Shown in pieces: positions 7,851 to 17,914 of a DNA stretch of 44,697 nucleotides. How positions within the stretch are numbered: the first letter of the stretch is position 1; every line of letters begins with the position of its first letter. The notes beneath the pieces were generated by a model that had not been told where the DNA came from, ran no database searches, and worked only from the letters and a program-made list of their open reading frames with translations. The position numbers and the translations under genes are program-made. The DNA is from Thioalkalivibrio versutus (GTDB lineage Bacteria; Pseudomonadota; Gammaproteobacteria; Ectothiorhodospirales; Ectothiorhodospiraceae), in the NCBI RefSeq assembly GCF_001999325.1, contig NZ_MVAR01000009.1, positions 15,127-59,823 of the forward strand, in the 5' to 3' direction.

Positions 7851-7952
7851 GGTGGGCTGTTATCCGGTCGTCGGGCGAGCGCCGCATTATACGAGGCGCC
7901 GCACAGCGCCCGCCACGGGCGGGCTACACGTTGTCTCGAGGGGAATCGCGGA

Positions 7953-8654
7953 ATGGGCATACGCTGGATCATCGGGCTGGTGGTGATGGGGGTCATCCTG
8001 GCCCTGGCCATGTGGGTCTATTCCAACCCCGGCGGGATGCGCAGCCAGCAGTTCTCCGATCTGCCCTGGCAGATCGAGGTGGGGGACCGCCAGCGCACCC
8101 GGGTGCTGGGGGTCGTGCTGGGCGAGACCACCATGGCGGATCTGATGCACCGCCTGCCGGTGCCGGATATCCGCCTGTTCGTGGACGCGGACGGCTCGCG
8201 TTCGCTGGAGGCCTATTACGTGAACGCGCGCATCCCGCCGTTCGAGGCCAACCTGATCCTGCGCCCGGATCTGGACGAGGCCGCGCTGGACCGGATTCAG
8301 TCCGAAGTCACCTCCGAGCGCCCGATGCCCAGTGGCGCCCGGCGCTACGGGCTGAGCGACAATGCCCTGACCTCGCTGGGCAATGTGCCGATCGTCGAGA
8401 TGAGCTATATCCCCCGCGCGCAATGGACCGAGGACCTGATCACCAAGCGCTTCGGCGAGCCCCGCGAGCGGATGCGCATCGCCTCCGATCACAGCTACTG
8501 GCTCTACCCCGAGGAGGGGGTGGTTATCCTGGTCCCGCGGCGCGGCCGCGTGCTGATGCATTACGTCACCCAGGACCGCTGGGGGCAGACGGTGGAGCGC
8601 CTGCGCGACGAGGGGCGGCGCCGTCTGGGCGAGGATCACGGGGATCATGAGTGA
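7953..8654 (+). CDS. Membrane-anchored hypothetical protein, 233 aa
   Basis: The ATG at 7953 follows a GAGGGGAA ribosome site. Residues 3-23 (IRWIIGLVVMGVILALAMWV) form a single N-terminal membrane anchor. The remainder is a soluble, probably periplasmic domain with alternating beta and helical stretches, for example QIEVGDRQRTRVLGVVLGET and HSYWLYPEEGVVILVPRRGR. No known family is recognised. The stop overlaps the start of the YcgN-like gene by 8 bases, and a third gene follows 2 bases later, so the three form one operon. Confidence 0.75.
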   Translation: MGIRWIIGLVVMGVILALAMWVYSNPGGMRSQQFSDLPWQIEVGDRQRTRVLGVVLGETTMADLMHRLPVPDIRLFVDADGSRSLEAYYVNARIPPFEANLILRPDLDEAALDRIQSEVTSERPMPSGARRYGLSDNALTSLGNVPIVEMSYIPRAQWTEDLITKRFGEPRERMRIASDHSYWLYPEEGVVILVPRRGRVLMHYVTQDRWGQTVERLRDEGRRRLGEDHGDHE

Positions 8655-9159
8655 GTCGAACCCGACGGATGACCGCCCGTTCTGGGAGCGCCCGCTCGAG
8701 AGCCTGACCCATGCCGAGTGGGAGGCCCTGTGCGATGGCTGCGGGCGCTGCTGCCTGCACAAGCTGGAAGACGAGGACTCGGGCGAGCTCGCCTTCACCT
8801 GGCTGGCCTGCGATCTGCTCGACTGCGAGACCGGCTACTGCTCGGACTACGCGAATCGCCGCGACTTCGTGCCGGACTGCATCCAGCTGACCCGGAAGGA
8901 CCTGCCGCACTATCACTGGCTGCCACCGACCTGCGCCTACCGGCTGCGCTTCGAGGGCCACCCTCTGCCAGCCTGGCATCCCCTGCTGAGCGGCGATCCG
9001 GAGACGGTCCGCCGCGCCCGCGTTTCAGTGGCCGGGCGCGTGATCCGCGAGCAGGACGCCCCGGACCTGCCACTGATCGACTACGTCGTGGACTGGCCCG
9101 GCGAGGTGCCCGAGTCCGCGCGCCTGTGGCGCCCGGTGGTCCGTCTGCCGCGGGAGTAG
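8647..9159 (+). CDS. ycgN: YcgN/UPF0260 family Cys-cluster protein
   Basis: 170 residues. The N-terminal third carries the CDGCGRCC motif (Cys29, 32, 35, 36), and further cysteines follow (LACDLLDCETGYC). This is the CxxCxxCC signature of the YcgN/YkgJ group, thought to bind zinc or an iron-sulfur cluster. Phrases such as FWERPLESLTHAEWEALCDG and IDYVVDWPGE match YcgN of enterobacteria at the same positions. Function is unestablished in the family. It is translationally coupled to the membrane-anchored protein upstream. Confidence 0.9.
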   Translation: MSESNPTDDRPFWERPLESLTHAEWEALCDGCGRCCLHKLEDEDSGELAFTWLACDLLDCETGYCSDYANRRDFVPDCIQLTRKDLPHYHWLPPTCAYRLRFEGHPLPAWHPLLSGDPETVRRARVSVAGRVIREQDAPDLPLIDYVVDWPGEVPESARLWRPVVRLPRE

Positions 9160-9161
9160 CC

Positions 9162-9647
9162 ATGCCGGCGGTGGTGGACCTGTTCGTCTACGGGACGCTC
9201 AAGTGCGGTTTTGCCAACCACCGTGCATTCTGCGAGCGGGCCCTCCGGATCCGCCCCGCGTCGATCGAAGGCACGATCTTTGACCTGCCGGTGGGCTACC
9301 CGGCCGTACAGATCCCCGGTGACAGCATCCTGCTGGAGGCGGGCCCCGATCCCGTGCGCGATGCAGGCCGCCAGCGGCTCGTCCGGAACCCGGTGCCACC
9401 CGGGCGGGCCGGGGATGCCTGCGGCCGCGTCCTGGGCGAATGGATCCGCCTGCCCGACCCGGCCTGCACCCTGCCGCCAGTGGACGCCCTCGAAGGCCTC
9501 CGCCGCGACGGCCGTGGGGAATATCGCCGCGCGCTGGTTCCCGCCTGGACGGAGGAGGGACCCCGGGCCCTCTGGGTGTACTGGATGCCGCAATTGCCGC
9601 CCGATGCGCGCTACCTGCCGGATGGGGCCTGGCCGGCGCGGTCCTGA
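9162..9647 (+). CDS. Gamma-glutamylcyclotransferase-like (AIG2/GGCT fold) protein
   Basis: 161 residues starting 2 bases after the YcgN stop. The N-terminus contains LFVYGTLKCGFANH, the YGTL..G..N signature that forms the substrate pocket of the GGCT/AIG2 fold. EGTIFDLPVGYPAV and the DALEGLRRDGRGEYRR segment also match. Enzymes of this fold release 5-oxoproline from gamma-glutamyl amines or peptides, but many members have unknown substrates. It ends the three-gene operon. Downstream is a long palindromic repeat, then recN in the opposite orientation. Confidence 0.85.
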   Translation: MPAVVDLFVYGTLKCGFANHRAFCERALRIRPASIEGTIFDLPVGYPAVQIPGDSILLEAGPDPVRDAGRQRLVRNPVPPGRAGDACGRVLGEWIRLPDPACTLPPVDALEGLRRDGRGEYRRALVPAWTEEGPRALWVYWMPQLPPDARYLPDGAWPARS

Positions 9648-9702
9648 TCCGGGCGGCGCGTTCATTGTGGTCCCGGGACGCCGGCGGCCCGGTCCGTGAG
9701 CG

Positions 9703-9799
9703 GTAGGATGCCGATGAGCGCAGCGAATCGCATCGGGTGGAGCATGGGGTGAGTGCCACGTCTTGAATGATGCGATTTGCTGCGCTCATCGCATCCTAC
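9703..9799. repeat. GTAGGATG-type palindromic intergenic element
   Basis: Arms at 9703-9734 (starting gtaggatgccgatgagcgca) and 9769-9799 are inverted copies differing by one extra C and one G/A change, around a 34-base centre. The core GAGCGCAGCGAATCGCATC is of the GTAGGATG...GAGCGCAGCGAA...C type that I recall as a recurring palindromic repeat in many gammaproteobacterial genomes. It lies between the convergent GGCT-like gene and recN. A transcript through it would fold into a stem of about 31 bp, so it may protect or end mRNA in both directions. There is no transposase. Confidence 0.85.
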
Positions 9800-9832
9800 G
9801 GTTTCCCTGGTATTCGTGGTTCCGGGGAGGCG

Positions 9833-11494
9833 CTAGCCGGCGGAGGCGAGGAGTTCGCGGGCGTGGGTGCGGGTGGTCTCGGTGAGCTGGGTGCCGCCGA
9901 TCAGGCGGGCCAGGGCCTCCACGCGGCGTTCGTCGTCCAGCGGCTGGATCGCGGTGCGGGTGCCGTCCTTGGCGTGGCTCTTTTGTACCTCCAGCTGCTG
10001 GTGCGCCTGGGCGGCGACCTGGGCCAGGTGGGTCACGCACAGGACCTGATGGCGCTCGCCCAGGCTGCGCAGCTTGCGCCCGACCACCTCGGCGACCGCG
10101 CCACTGATGCCGCTGTCGACCTCGTCGAAGATCAGCGTGGGCACTGTCTGCTGCTCGCTGGCCAGTACCTGTAGCGCCAGCCCGATGCGCGAGAGCTCGC
10201 CGCCGGAAGCGACCTTGGCCATCGGCTGCGGCGCAGCACCAGGGTTCGCGGCCACGCGGAATTCAATGTGGTCCACGCCGTGGGCCTGCGGCTTGTCGGC
10301 GGGCTCGACCCCGATCTCGAAGTGGCCGCCAGCCATGCCCAGTTCCTGCATGGTCTCGGTGACCGACTGTCCGATGCGGCTGGCGGCCTTCCGGCGGGCC
10401 TGAGTGAGTTTCGTGGCAGCGGTATCGAAGGCCGCGCGGGTCTGCTGTTCGCGCGCCTCCAGGGCCTCAACGGTCTGATCGCCGTTTTCCAGGGCATCCA
10501 GTTCCGTTTGCAGTTCATCGAACAGGCCCGGCAGGGCCTCGGGGTCGATCCGGTGCTTGCGCGCCAGGCGCAGGTATTCGCTGACGCGAGTATCCAGCTC
10601 GGCGAGGCGTTCCGGGTCCAGCTCGATGCCGTCGGCCAGGCGGCGCAGGTGGTCGCCGGCCTCATCGATCTGGATGCGGGCGGATTCCAGCAGCTCGACC
10701 GCCGGACTGACCCGTTCGTCGTGTTGCGCGGCGTCCTGCAGGGCGTGCAGGACCTGGCCCAGCTGCGTGTCCAGCCCGCTGTCCTCCTCGATCTGCTGGC
10801 TGGCGGTCTGGAGGGCGGTGAGTACCTCGGTGCCGTGGGCGAGCTGGTTTTGTTCGGTCAGCAGTCGGGGGTATTCGTCCTGTACCGGGGCCAGCTCGGC
10901 CAGTTCTCCGCTCTGGAAGCGCAGCAGGTCGAGGCGGTCGGAGGTGTCGGCCTGGGCCTCGCGTGCCTGGTCCAGAGCGCTCGCCGCAGCGCGCCAGGCG
11001 CGGTAGGCCTCGCGGACATCGCGCGTCGGGTTGCCGTCGAGGAAGCCGTCCAGCCAGTGGCGCTGGGTATCGCGCTGCAAGAGCTGCTGATGCGCGTGCT
11101 GGCCGTGGATGTCCACCAGCCATTCGCCCAGGGTGCGCAGCTGACCCACCGCGACCGGGCGCCCGTTGATCCAGGCGCGGCTCTTCCCCTGGCGGGTCAG
11201 CACGCGGCGCAGCAGGACGTTTTCGTCATCCGCCGCGGCCAGGTCCTGTTCGACCAGCCAGGCGCTGGCCGGGCCCTTGGCGGGCAGGGCGAACTCGGCC
11301 GACAGATCGGCCTGTTCGGCACCCTCGCGCACCATGCCGGCGTCCGCGCGGTCGCCCAGTAGCTGGCCGATCACGTCGATCAGGATGGACTTGCCGGCCC
11401 CGGTCTCGCCGGTCAGGGCGCTCAGGCCGGTGTCCAGCTCCAGTTCCAGCCGGTCGATGATCGCGAAGTCGCGGATGCTGATCAGATGCAACAT
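9833..11494 (-). CDS. recN: DNA repair ATPase RecN
   Basis: SMC-like ATPase acting in recombinational repair of double-strand breaks. Length 553 residues equals the family norm. The N-terminus MLHLISIRDFAIIDRLELEL is typical RecN, with Walker A GETGAGKS at 29-36. The middle (about 150-370) is a Glu/Ala-rich coiled coil. The C-terminal half has the ABC signature KVASGGELSRIGLALQ and Walker B TLIFDEVDSGISG. It lies just downstream of nadK with a 4-base gap. No LexA-type operator was recognised, because its promoter would lie upstream of nadK. Confidence 0.97.
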   Translation of the reverse strand: MLHLISIRDFAIIDRLELELDTGLSALTGETGAGKSILIDVIGQLLGDRADAGMVREGAEQADLSAEFALPAKGPASAWLVEQDLAAADDENVLLRRVLTRQGKSRAWINGRPVAVGQLRTLGEWLVDIHGQHAHQQLLQRDTQRHWLDGFLDGNPTRDVREAYRAWRAAASALDQAREAQADTSDRLDLLRFQSGELAELAPVQDEYPRLLTEQNQLAHGTEVLTALQTASQQIEEDSGLDTQLGQVLHALQDAAQHDERVSPAVELLESARIQIDEAGDHLRRLADGIELDPERLAELDTRVSEYLRLARKHRIDPEALPGLFDELQTELDALENGDQTVEALEAREQQTRAAFDTAATKLTQARRKAASRIGQSVTETMQELGMAGGHFEIGVEPADKPQAHGVDHIEFRVAANPGAAPQPMAKVASGGELSRIGLALQVLASEQQTVPTLIFDEVDSGISGAVAEVVGRKLRSLGERHQVLCVTHLAQVAAQAHQQLEVQKSHAKDGTRTAIQPLDDERRVEALARLIGGTQLTETTRTHARELLASAG

Positions 11495-11498
11495 GGGA

Positions 11499-12377
11499 TC
11501 AGGGCTGCTCGCCCCAGCGCAGCTTGGTGCGGAGCACGCGCAGGAAGTGGTGTTCGCGGGGGTGGATCAGGGTCAGGGCCTGTTCGCGGCGATGGATGCG
11601 CAGCAGGTCGCCGGGGGCGAAGTCCACGTTCTCCTGGCCATCCAGTGCGACCTGGGCCGGCGAGCGGCTGCCGCTGGACAGGCGGATCTCGATGGTGGAG
11701 CGGCCGCTGACGACCAGCGGGCGGTGATTCAGGCTGTGCGGGCAGACCGGCACCAGCACCATCGCGTCCAGCTGCGGGGTCAGGATCGGCCCGCCGGCGG
11801 ACAGCGCGTAGGCGGTGGAACCGGTGGGGGTCGCGATCACCAGGCCGTCGGCCCGCAGGCGTCCGACATCCATGCCGTCGATCGCGGTGTCGAATTCGAT
11901 AATGCGCACCACGCTCAGCACGTGGAGGACGACGTCATTCAGGGCGATCCCGCGGTGGATGGTGACGCCGTCGCGGATCAGCTCGGCCTCGAGCATGGCC
12001 CGGGGTTCGCGCTCGAAGGCGCCATCCAGGACCTCGCCCAGTTCCTCCGGGGCGGTGTCGGGGGAGACATCCACCAGGAAGCCGAGCCGGCCGAGGTTGA
12101 TCCCCAGCAGCGGGGTGTCGGCATCCGCGGTGACGCGGGCCGTGGCCAGCAGTGTCCCGTCGCCGCCGATCACGATGAGAAGGTCTACCGCGTGGGCCAG
12201 CTCGTCCAGCGGCAGGAGCCCGACGCTGTCCGGCCGCTCGAAGCCGTCGATCTCCTGTTCCATGAAGACCTGGCGGCCGCGCTCCTGCAGCAGACCCACC
12301 AGGGTCGCGACCAGGGGCGCGGTACGCGAGTCGCTGGACTTGCCGACCAGTCCGACCTTGTTGAAGTCTGGCATCAT
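11499..12377 (-). CDS. nadK: NAD kinase
   Basis: Phosphorylates NAD to NADP with ATP. The GGDGTLLATAR motif, the NDVVLH and TPTGSTAYALSAGGP motifs and the C-terminal VALDGQENV region are all present, as in cytosolic NAD kinases. The frame is open to 12440, but two adjacent ATGs at 12377 and 12374 give the family's normal N-terminus (PDFNKVGLVGK) and about 292 residues. The divergent nadK/hrcA arrangement, with recN following nadK, is common in gammaproteobacteria. Confidence 0.95.
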   Translation of the reverse strand: MMPDFNKVGLVGKSSDSRTAPLVATLVGLLQERGRQVFMEQEIDGFERPDSVGLLPLDELAHAVDLLIVIGGDGTLLATARVTADADTPLLGINLGRLGFLVDVSPDTAPEELGEVLDGAFEREPRAMLEAELIRDGVTIHRGIALNDVVLHVLSVVRIIEFDTAIDGMDVGRLRADGLVIATPTGSTAYALSAGGPILTPQLDAMVLVPVCPHSLNHRPLVVSGRSTIEIRLSSGSRSPAQVALDGQENVDFAPGDLLRIHRREQALTLIHPREHHFLRVLRTKLRWGEQP

Positions 12378-12422
12378 GCCGGCATTATCCGGAAAAGGGA
12401 CCGCGACTGCACCCGGGGTTTC

Positions 12423-12451
12423 TTGACCTGATTCCTGCACGATCCAAGACT
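12423..12451 (+). promoter_or_regulatory. Possible sigma-70 promoter for hrcA
   Basis: TTGACC (12423-12428) matches the -35 consensus well. After a 17-base spacer it is followed by AAGACT (12446-12451), a weak -10 with 3 of 6 matches. It would start transcription about 35 bases before the hrcA start codon. No sigma-32-type sequence was seen here, unlike before grpE and dnaK. Confidence 0.4.
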
Positions 12452-12463
12452 GAACCCTTTAAG

Positions 12464-12477
12464 CACTCGACCGAGTG
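12464..12477 (+). promoter_or_regulatory. CACTCG-AC-CGAGTG dyad upstream of hrcA
   Basis: A perfect 6-bp dyad with a 2-base centre lies between the possible -10 and the hrcA start. Its flanks read AAGCACTC and GAGTG, like the half-sites of the HrcA operator CIRCE (TTAGCACTC-N9-GAGTGCTAA), but the spacing is only 4 bases instead of 9. It may be a divergent autoregulatory site or chance. It is not a canonical CIRCE element. Confidence 0.3.
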
Positions 12478-12492
12478 GAGCGCTGACGATCC

Positions 12493-13551
12493 ATGGAAAA
12501 TGCAACGATCAATCTGGACGCCAGGGCCCGCACCCTGTTGCGGACCCTGATCGAGAGCTATATCCGGGATGGCCAGCCCGTCGGTTCGCGCACCCTGGCC
12601 CGGACCTCTGGCCTCAGTGTGAGCGCGGCCACCGTGCGCAACGTGATGGCGGATCTCGAGGATATGGGGCTGATCCATTCGCCGCATACCTCGGCCGGGC
12701 GCATACCGACCCCGGCCGGCTACCGGCTGTTCGTCGACAGCCTGCTGGAGGTGCGCAATCCCTCGCCGGAGGATATCCGTGCGATCCAGTCGGGATTCGA
12801 TCCGAGTGCCAGCACCCAGGACCTGATGGACGCCACCAGCAACCTGCTGTCGCGGGTCACGCGCATGGCCGGGATGGTGCGCCTGCCGCGGCATCGCAAC
12901 GTGGCGCTCAGTCAGATCGAGTTCCTGCGCCTGGGTGAGGGCCGCATCCTTGCGATCCTGGTGATCGATGGCAAGGAGGTGCAGAACCGGGTGCTGGAAC
13001 TGGATCGTGACTTCAGCCAGGACGAACTGCAGCGCATGGCGAACTACCTGAATGCCCATCTGGCCGGCAAGAGCCTGCATGCGGTGCGCGCCGAGCTGTT
13101 ACGCGAGATGCGTGACGTGCGCGACGACCTGGACGCAATGATGCTGGCGGCCATCGACCTGGGCGAGAAGGCGGTGGGCGACGAGGACCCGGACGATGTG
13201 GTCGTGGCCGGCCAGACCCACCTGCTCGGCTACGAGGAGCTGGCGGACATGGCCCGACTGCGCCAGTTGCTGGAGGCCTTCAACGAGAAGCAGGAAATCC
13301 TCGGCATCCTCGACCAGTGCATCCGCGGCGACCGGGTGCAGATCTTCATCGGCCGCGAATCGGGGCTCGACTGGTTCGAGAACTGTTCGGTGGTGACTGC
13401 GCCCTACAGTGTCGACGGCGAGGTGGTGGGCGTGCTCGGGGTGATCGGTCCCACGCGGATGTCCTACGACCGGGTGATCCCCATCGTGGACGTGACGGCC
13501 CGCCTGCTGGGCTCGGCGCTGGGCGATCACCCGGTGGATGATTCGAAGTAG
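12493..13551 (+). CDS. hrcA: Heat-inducible transcription repressor HrcA
   Basis: 352 residues, family-normal. The N-terminal winged-helix DNA-binding region includes LIESYIRDGQPVGSRTLA and SAATVRNVMADLEDMGLIHS, followed by HTSAGRIPTPAGYRLFVD, the HrcA signature. The C-terminal GAF-like dimerisation domain ends with GVLGVIGPTRMSYDRVIPIV. HrcA represses chaperone genes carrying CIRCE operators, classically groESL and hrcA itself. It heads the hrcA-grpE-dnaK-dnaJ group, but grpE and dnaK have their own sigma-32 promoters and no CIRCE, so here HrcA probably acts mainly elsewhere. Confidence 0.96.
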   Translation: MENATINLDARARTLLRTLIESYIRDGQPVGSRTLARTSGLSVSAATVRNVMADLEDMGLIHSPHTSAGRIPTPAGYRLFVDSLLEVRNPSPEDIRAIQSGFDPSASTQDLMDATSNLLSRVTRMAGMVRLPRHRNVALSQIEFLRLGEGRILAILVIDGKEVQNRVLELDRDFSQDELQRMANYLNAHLAGKSLHAVRAELLREMRDVRDDLDAMMLAAIDLGEKAVGDEDPDDVVVAGQTHLLGYEELADMARLRQLLEAFNEKQEILGILDQCIRGDRVQIFIGRESGLDWFENCSVVTAPYSVDGEVVGVLGVIGPTRMSYDRVIPIVDVTARLLGSALGDHPVDDSK

Positions 13552-13557
13552 CGGCCC

Positions 13558-13586
13558 CTTGAAACCGGGGGGAATGCCCCCAGCAT
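13558..13586 (+). promoter_or_regulatory. Sigma-32 (RpoH) heat-shock promoter of grpE
   Basis: CTTGAAA (13558-13564) matches the sigma-32 -35 consensus exactly. A 13-base spacer is followed by CCCCAGCAT (13578-13586), close to the -10 consensus CCCCATnT. It begins 6 bases after the hrcA stop and about 110 bases before the grpE start codon. The same pattern and spacing recur before dnaK. Confidence 0.85.
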
Positions 13587-13669
13587 CCAGATAGACAACC
13601 CAATCCACCCTGTCCGCCGGTGATCGGCGCGGCGGGCGATTTTGTTTTTCATTGATTTGCGAGGCCAGC

Positions 13670-14236
13670 ATGTCCGAACAGCGGGAATCCCAGGAACAGC
13701 CGGAAGAACTCGAGACCCGGAACGACGAGGCCCCCGAGGCCGAGGGTGGCACGGATGATCGGCTGCAGGAGCTCGAGGCTCTGGCCGAAGAGCGCCGCGA
13801 CCAGGCCCTGCGGGCCCAGGCCGAGCTGGAGAACCAGCGCCGCCGCTTCGAGCGCGAGCTGGAGAACGCGCACAAGTACGCAATGGAAAAGTTCGCTGCC
13901 GAAATGCTGGAGGTGGGCGACTCGCTGGAACTGGGGCTGCAGGCGGCGCGCGAGTCCAAGGATGTCGAGCGCATCATCGAGGGCGCCGAGCTGACCCTGA
14001 AGAACCTGACCCGGGTGTTCGAGAAGTTCGGCATCCAGTCCGAGGACCCGACCGGCCAGCGCTTCGATCCGGAGCGTCACCAGGCGATGTCCATGCAGGA
14101 AGACCCGGAGAACCCGCCGAACACCGTGGTGGCCACCATGCAGAAGGGGTACCGGTTGCAGGACCGCGTGCTGCGCCCGGCGATGGTGGTGGTCTCCAAG
14201 GCGCCGACCTCGCCGAACATCGACGAAAGCGCCTGA
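13670..14236 (+). CDS. grpE: Nucleotide exchange factor GrpE
   Basis: 188-residue co-chaperone that releases ADP from DnaK. Acidic disordered N-terminus (1-35), then a long coiled coil (LQELEALAEERRDQALRAQA onward), then the beta domain with FDPERHQAMSMQ and NTVVATMQKGYRLQDRVLRP, the GrpE signature. The start at ATG 13670 is chosen because GAGG lies 6 bases upstream; the frame is open a little further but with only a TTG start. Driven by the sigma-32 promoter just upstream. Confidence 0.97.
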   Translation: MSEQRESQEQPEELETRNDEAPEAEGGTDDRLQELEALAEERRDQALRAQAELENQRRRFERELENAHKYAMEKFAAEMLEVGDSLELGLQAARESKDVERIIEGAELTLKNLTRVFEKFGIQSEDPTGQRFDPERHQAMSMQEDPENPPNTVVATMQKGYRLQDRVLRPAMVVVSKAPTSPNIDESA

Positions 14237-14281
14237 CACCGTCTTTTCGGGCCGGTTTTCGGGGTATCGGACACGCTGCCC

Positions 14282-14309
14282 CTTGAAAACCCGGCCCGGG
14301 GCCCCAGAT
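14282..14309 (+). promoter_or_regulatory. Sigma-32 (RpoH) heat-shock promoter of dnaK
   Basis: CTTGAAA (14282-14288), a 13-base spacer and CCCCAGAT (14302-14309) repeat the grpE promoter pattern with the same spacing. It lies 68 bases before the dnaK start, giving a leader of about 60 bases. No CIRCE operator overlaps it, so control is probably by sigma-32. Confidence 0.88.
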
Positions 14310-14376
14310 TCCCGTACAAGTTGGCAGAGAAACACGCTCTGCAGCGCAAAATTTTTCGCATCAGGAGATTTCAGTC

Positions 14377-16308
<1,932 letters not shown>

Positions 16309-16316
16309 TGCCGCAG

Positions 16317-16344
16317 CCGGCGGGACGCTATGGCGTCCCGCCGG
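16317..16344 (+). terminator. Perfect 12-bp hairpin between dnaK and dnaJ
   Basis: ccggcgggacgc and gcgtcccgccgg pair perfectly around TATG, 8 bases after the dnaK stop. The sequence after it (aactgtttgaa) has few T residues, so termination is probably partial. It could protect the dnaK mRNA 3' end and lower dnaJ expression relative to dnaK. Confidence 0.6.
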
Positions 16345-16360
16345 AACTGTTTGAACGCCG

Positions 16361-16387
16361 CGCCCGGGGTACTCGTGACTCCGGGCG
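16361..16387 (+). promoter_or_regulatory. Second hairpin upstream of dnaJ
   Basis: The 7-bp stem cgcccgg / ccgggcg has a 13-base loop and is followed by TTT. It lies 16 bases after the 12-bp hairpin and about 50 bases before dnaJ. Together the two may form an attenuating or stabilising tandem. No separate dnaJ promoter was recognised. Confidence 0.4.
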
Positions 16388-16438
16388 TTTGCGTGAAGGC
16401 ATTCCGCGTTCGCGCGCACGAATCAGCAGGGAATGACC

Positions 16439-17581
16439 ATGTCACAACGCGACTATTACGAGGTGCTGGGCGTCTCCAAGGACGCCTCGGCCGCCGATAT
16501 CAAGAAGGCCTTTCGCCGCCTGGCGATGAAGCACCACCCCGACCGCAACCCCGGGGATGCGGAGGCCGAGGCCAAGTTCAAGGAGGCGCGCGCCGCCTAT
16601 GACGTCCTCAGCGACGACCAGAAGCGCGCCGCCTACGACCGTTACGGCCATGCCGGCGTGGACGGCTCGGCCGGGGGTTTTGGCGGGGGCGCCGGGGCCT
16701 CCAACTTCAGTGACATCTTCGAGGACATCTTTGGCGATATCTTCGGAGGTGGCGGGGGCGGCCGCGGGCAGCGGGCCTATCGTGGCTCCGACCTGCAGTA
16801 CAACCTGGACCTGACCCTGGAAGAGGCCGTGTTCGGCACCGAGGTGAAGGTCCGTATCCCGACCACCGTCAGCTGCGAGGCCTGTGATGGCTCGGGCGCC
16901 GAGCCGGGGACCTCGCCGGAGACCTGCCCGACCTGTAATGGGGTCGGCCAGGTGCGCATCCAGCAGGGTTTCTTCTCGGTGCAGCAGACCTGCCCGCGTT
17001 GCGAGGGCGCGGGCAAGGTCGTCTCCAGCCCCTGCAAGTCCTGCCACGGCAAGGGTCGAGTGCAGGAGCAGAACACCCTGGACGTGAAGATCCCGGCCGG
17101 GGTGGACAGCGGTGACCGCATCCGCCTGGGAGGCCAGGGCGAGGCCGGCATGAACGGCGGCCCGCCGGGTGATCTGTACGTGCAGGTGCGGGTCAAGCCG
17201 CACAAGTTGTTCCGGCGCGAGGGCTCGGATCTGCACTGCGAGGTGCCGGTGTCGTTCGCCACGGCCGCTCTGGGCGGCGATTTGGAAGTGCCGTCGCTGG
17301 ATGGCCGGGTCAAGCTGAAGGTCCCCGCGGAGACCCAGACCGGCAAGCAGTTCCGGGTTGGTGGCAAGGGCGTGAAGTCCGTGCATGGCGGCGGGGTCGG
17401 TGACCTGATCTGCCGCGTGGTGGTAGAGACGCCGATCAACCTGACCAAGGAGCAGAAGCAGCTCCTGCGCCAGTTCGAGGAGTCCACCCAGGCTGGCGGT
17501 ACCAAGCACAGCCCGCAGGCTCACTCCTGGCTGGACGGCGTTAAGGGGTTTTTCGAGGACCTTAACTTCTGGTCCAGGTAG
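16439..17581 (+). CDS. dnaJ: Chaperone DnaJ (Hsp40)
   Basis: 380-residue type I J-protein that stimulates the DnaK ATPase and delivers clients. J domain (1-70) with the HPD motif in [10 protein letters not shown]; Gly/Phe-rich linker (75-115); four zinc-binding CxxCxGxG repeats ([32 protein letters not shown]); then the client-binding domain. The ATG at 16439 ([10 protein letters not shown]) is preferred to the in-frame ATG at 16433 because AGCAGGGA is then ideally spaced. Confidence 0.98.
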   Translation: MSQRDYYEVLGVSKDASAADIKKAFRRLAMKHHPDRNPGDAEAEAKFKEARAAYDVLSDDQKRAAYDRYGHAGVDGSAGGFGGGAGASNFSDIFEDIFGDIFGGGGGGRGQRAYRGSDLQYNLDLTLEEAVFGTEVKVRIPTTVSCEACDGSGAEPGTSPETCPTCNGVGQVRIQQGFFSVQQTCPRCEGAGKVVSSPCKSCHGKGRVQEQNTLDVKIPAGVDSGDRIRLGGQGEAGMNGGPPGDLYVQVRVKPHKLFRREGSDLHCEVPVSFATAALGGDLEVPSLDGRVKLKVPAETQTGKQFRVGGKGVKSVHGGGVGDLICRVVVETPINLTKEQKQLLRQFEESTQAGGTKHSPQAHSWLDGVKGFFEDLNFWSR

Positions 17582-17914
17582 TCCCGCAGGGCAAGACCAT
17601 GGTTCGCACAGGCCCCGGTATTCACCGGGGCCTGTTGCGTTGGGGGCGTGCTCAGCCCTCCATAAAGTCCCTCGCTCTGCGGACTCGACTTTCGTGCCAG
17701 CCAACTCGGAGTTCACGGAGGAAAACGCTGTGCAGGAAGACGGGATGGGCGGCCGCATACTCGCCGCCGCAGCCGGGCTTCCCTGCGCGGTCGCGAGCCC
17801 GGTTCCTCACACCCCAGGGTCTAGCTGTGAATCGCCCTTGACCTGCCCGGCGCCGTGTTCTCTGCGCGTTCTGTGGGAGAAGCCGGAGTCCGCGAGGTCC
17901 GCGAGGTGGGGGGC
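17582..17914. other. Intergenic region between convergent dnaJ and the fimX-like gene
   Basis: About 330 bases without a convincing gene. Open frames crossing it on either strand lack a good start and any recognisable protein pattern. It contains the dnaJ terminator (17609-17634) and, at 17851-17877, a gtgttctctgcgcgttctgtgg stretch. That stretch resembles one end of dispersed CACAGAG/ACACGG-type intergenic repeats, so part of the region may be a decayed repeat element. Confidence 0.6.
17609..17634 (+). terminator. Terminator-like hairpin after dnaJ
   Basis: An 11-bp perfect stem, caggccccggt / accggggcctg, with a 4-base loop ATTC lies 27 bases after the dnaJ stop. It is followed by ttgcgttgg, a weak T tract. 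It probably ends the dnaK-dnaJ transcript. Confidence 0.75.

Noticed and set aside
10268-11362. 364-codon plus-strand frame inside recN
   Set aside because: Shadow of recN, whose Walker A, signature and Walker B motifs are intact.
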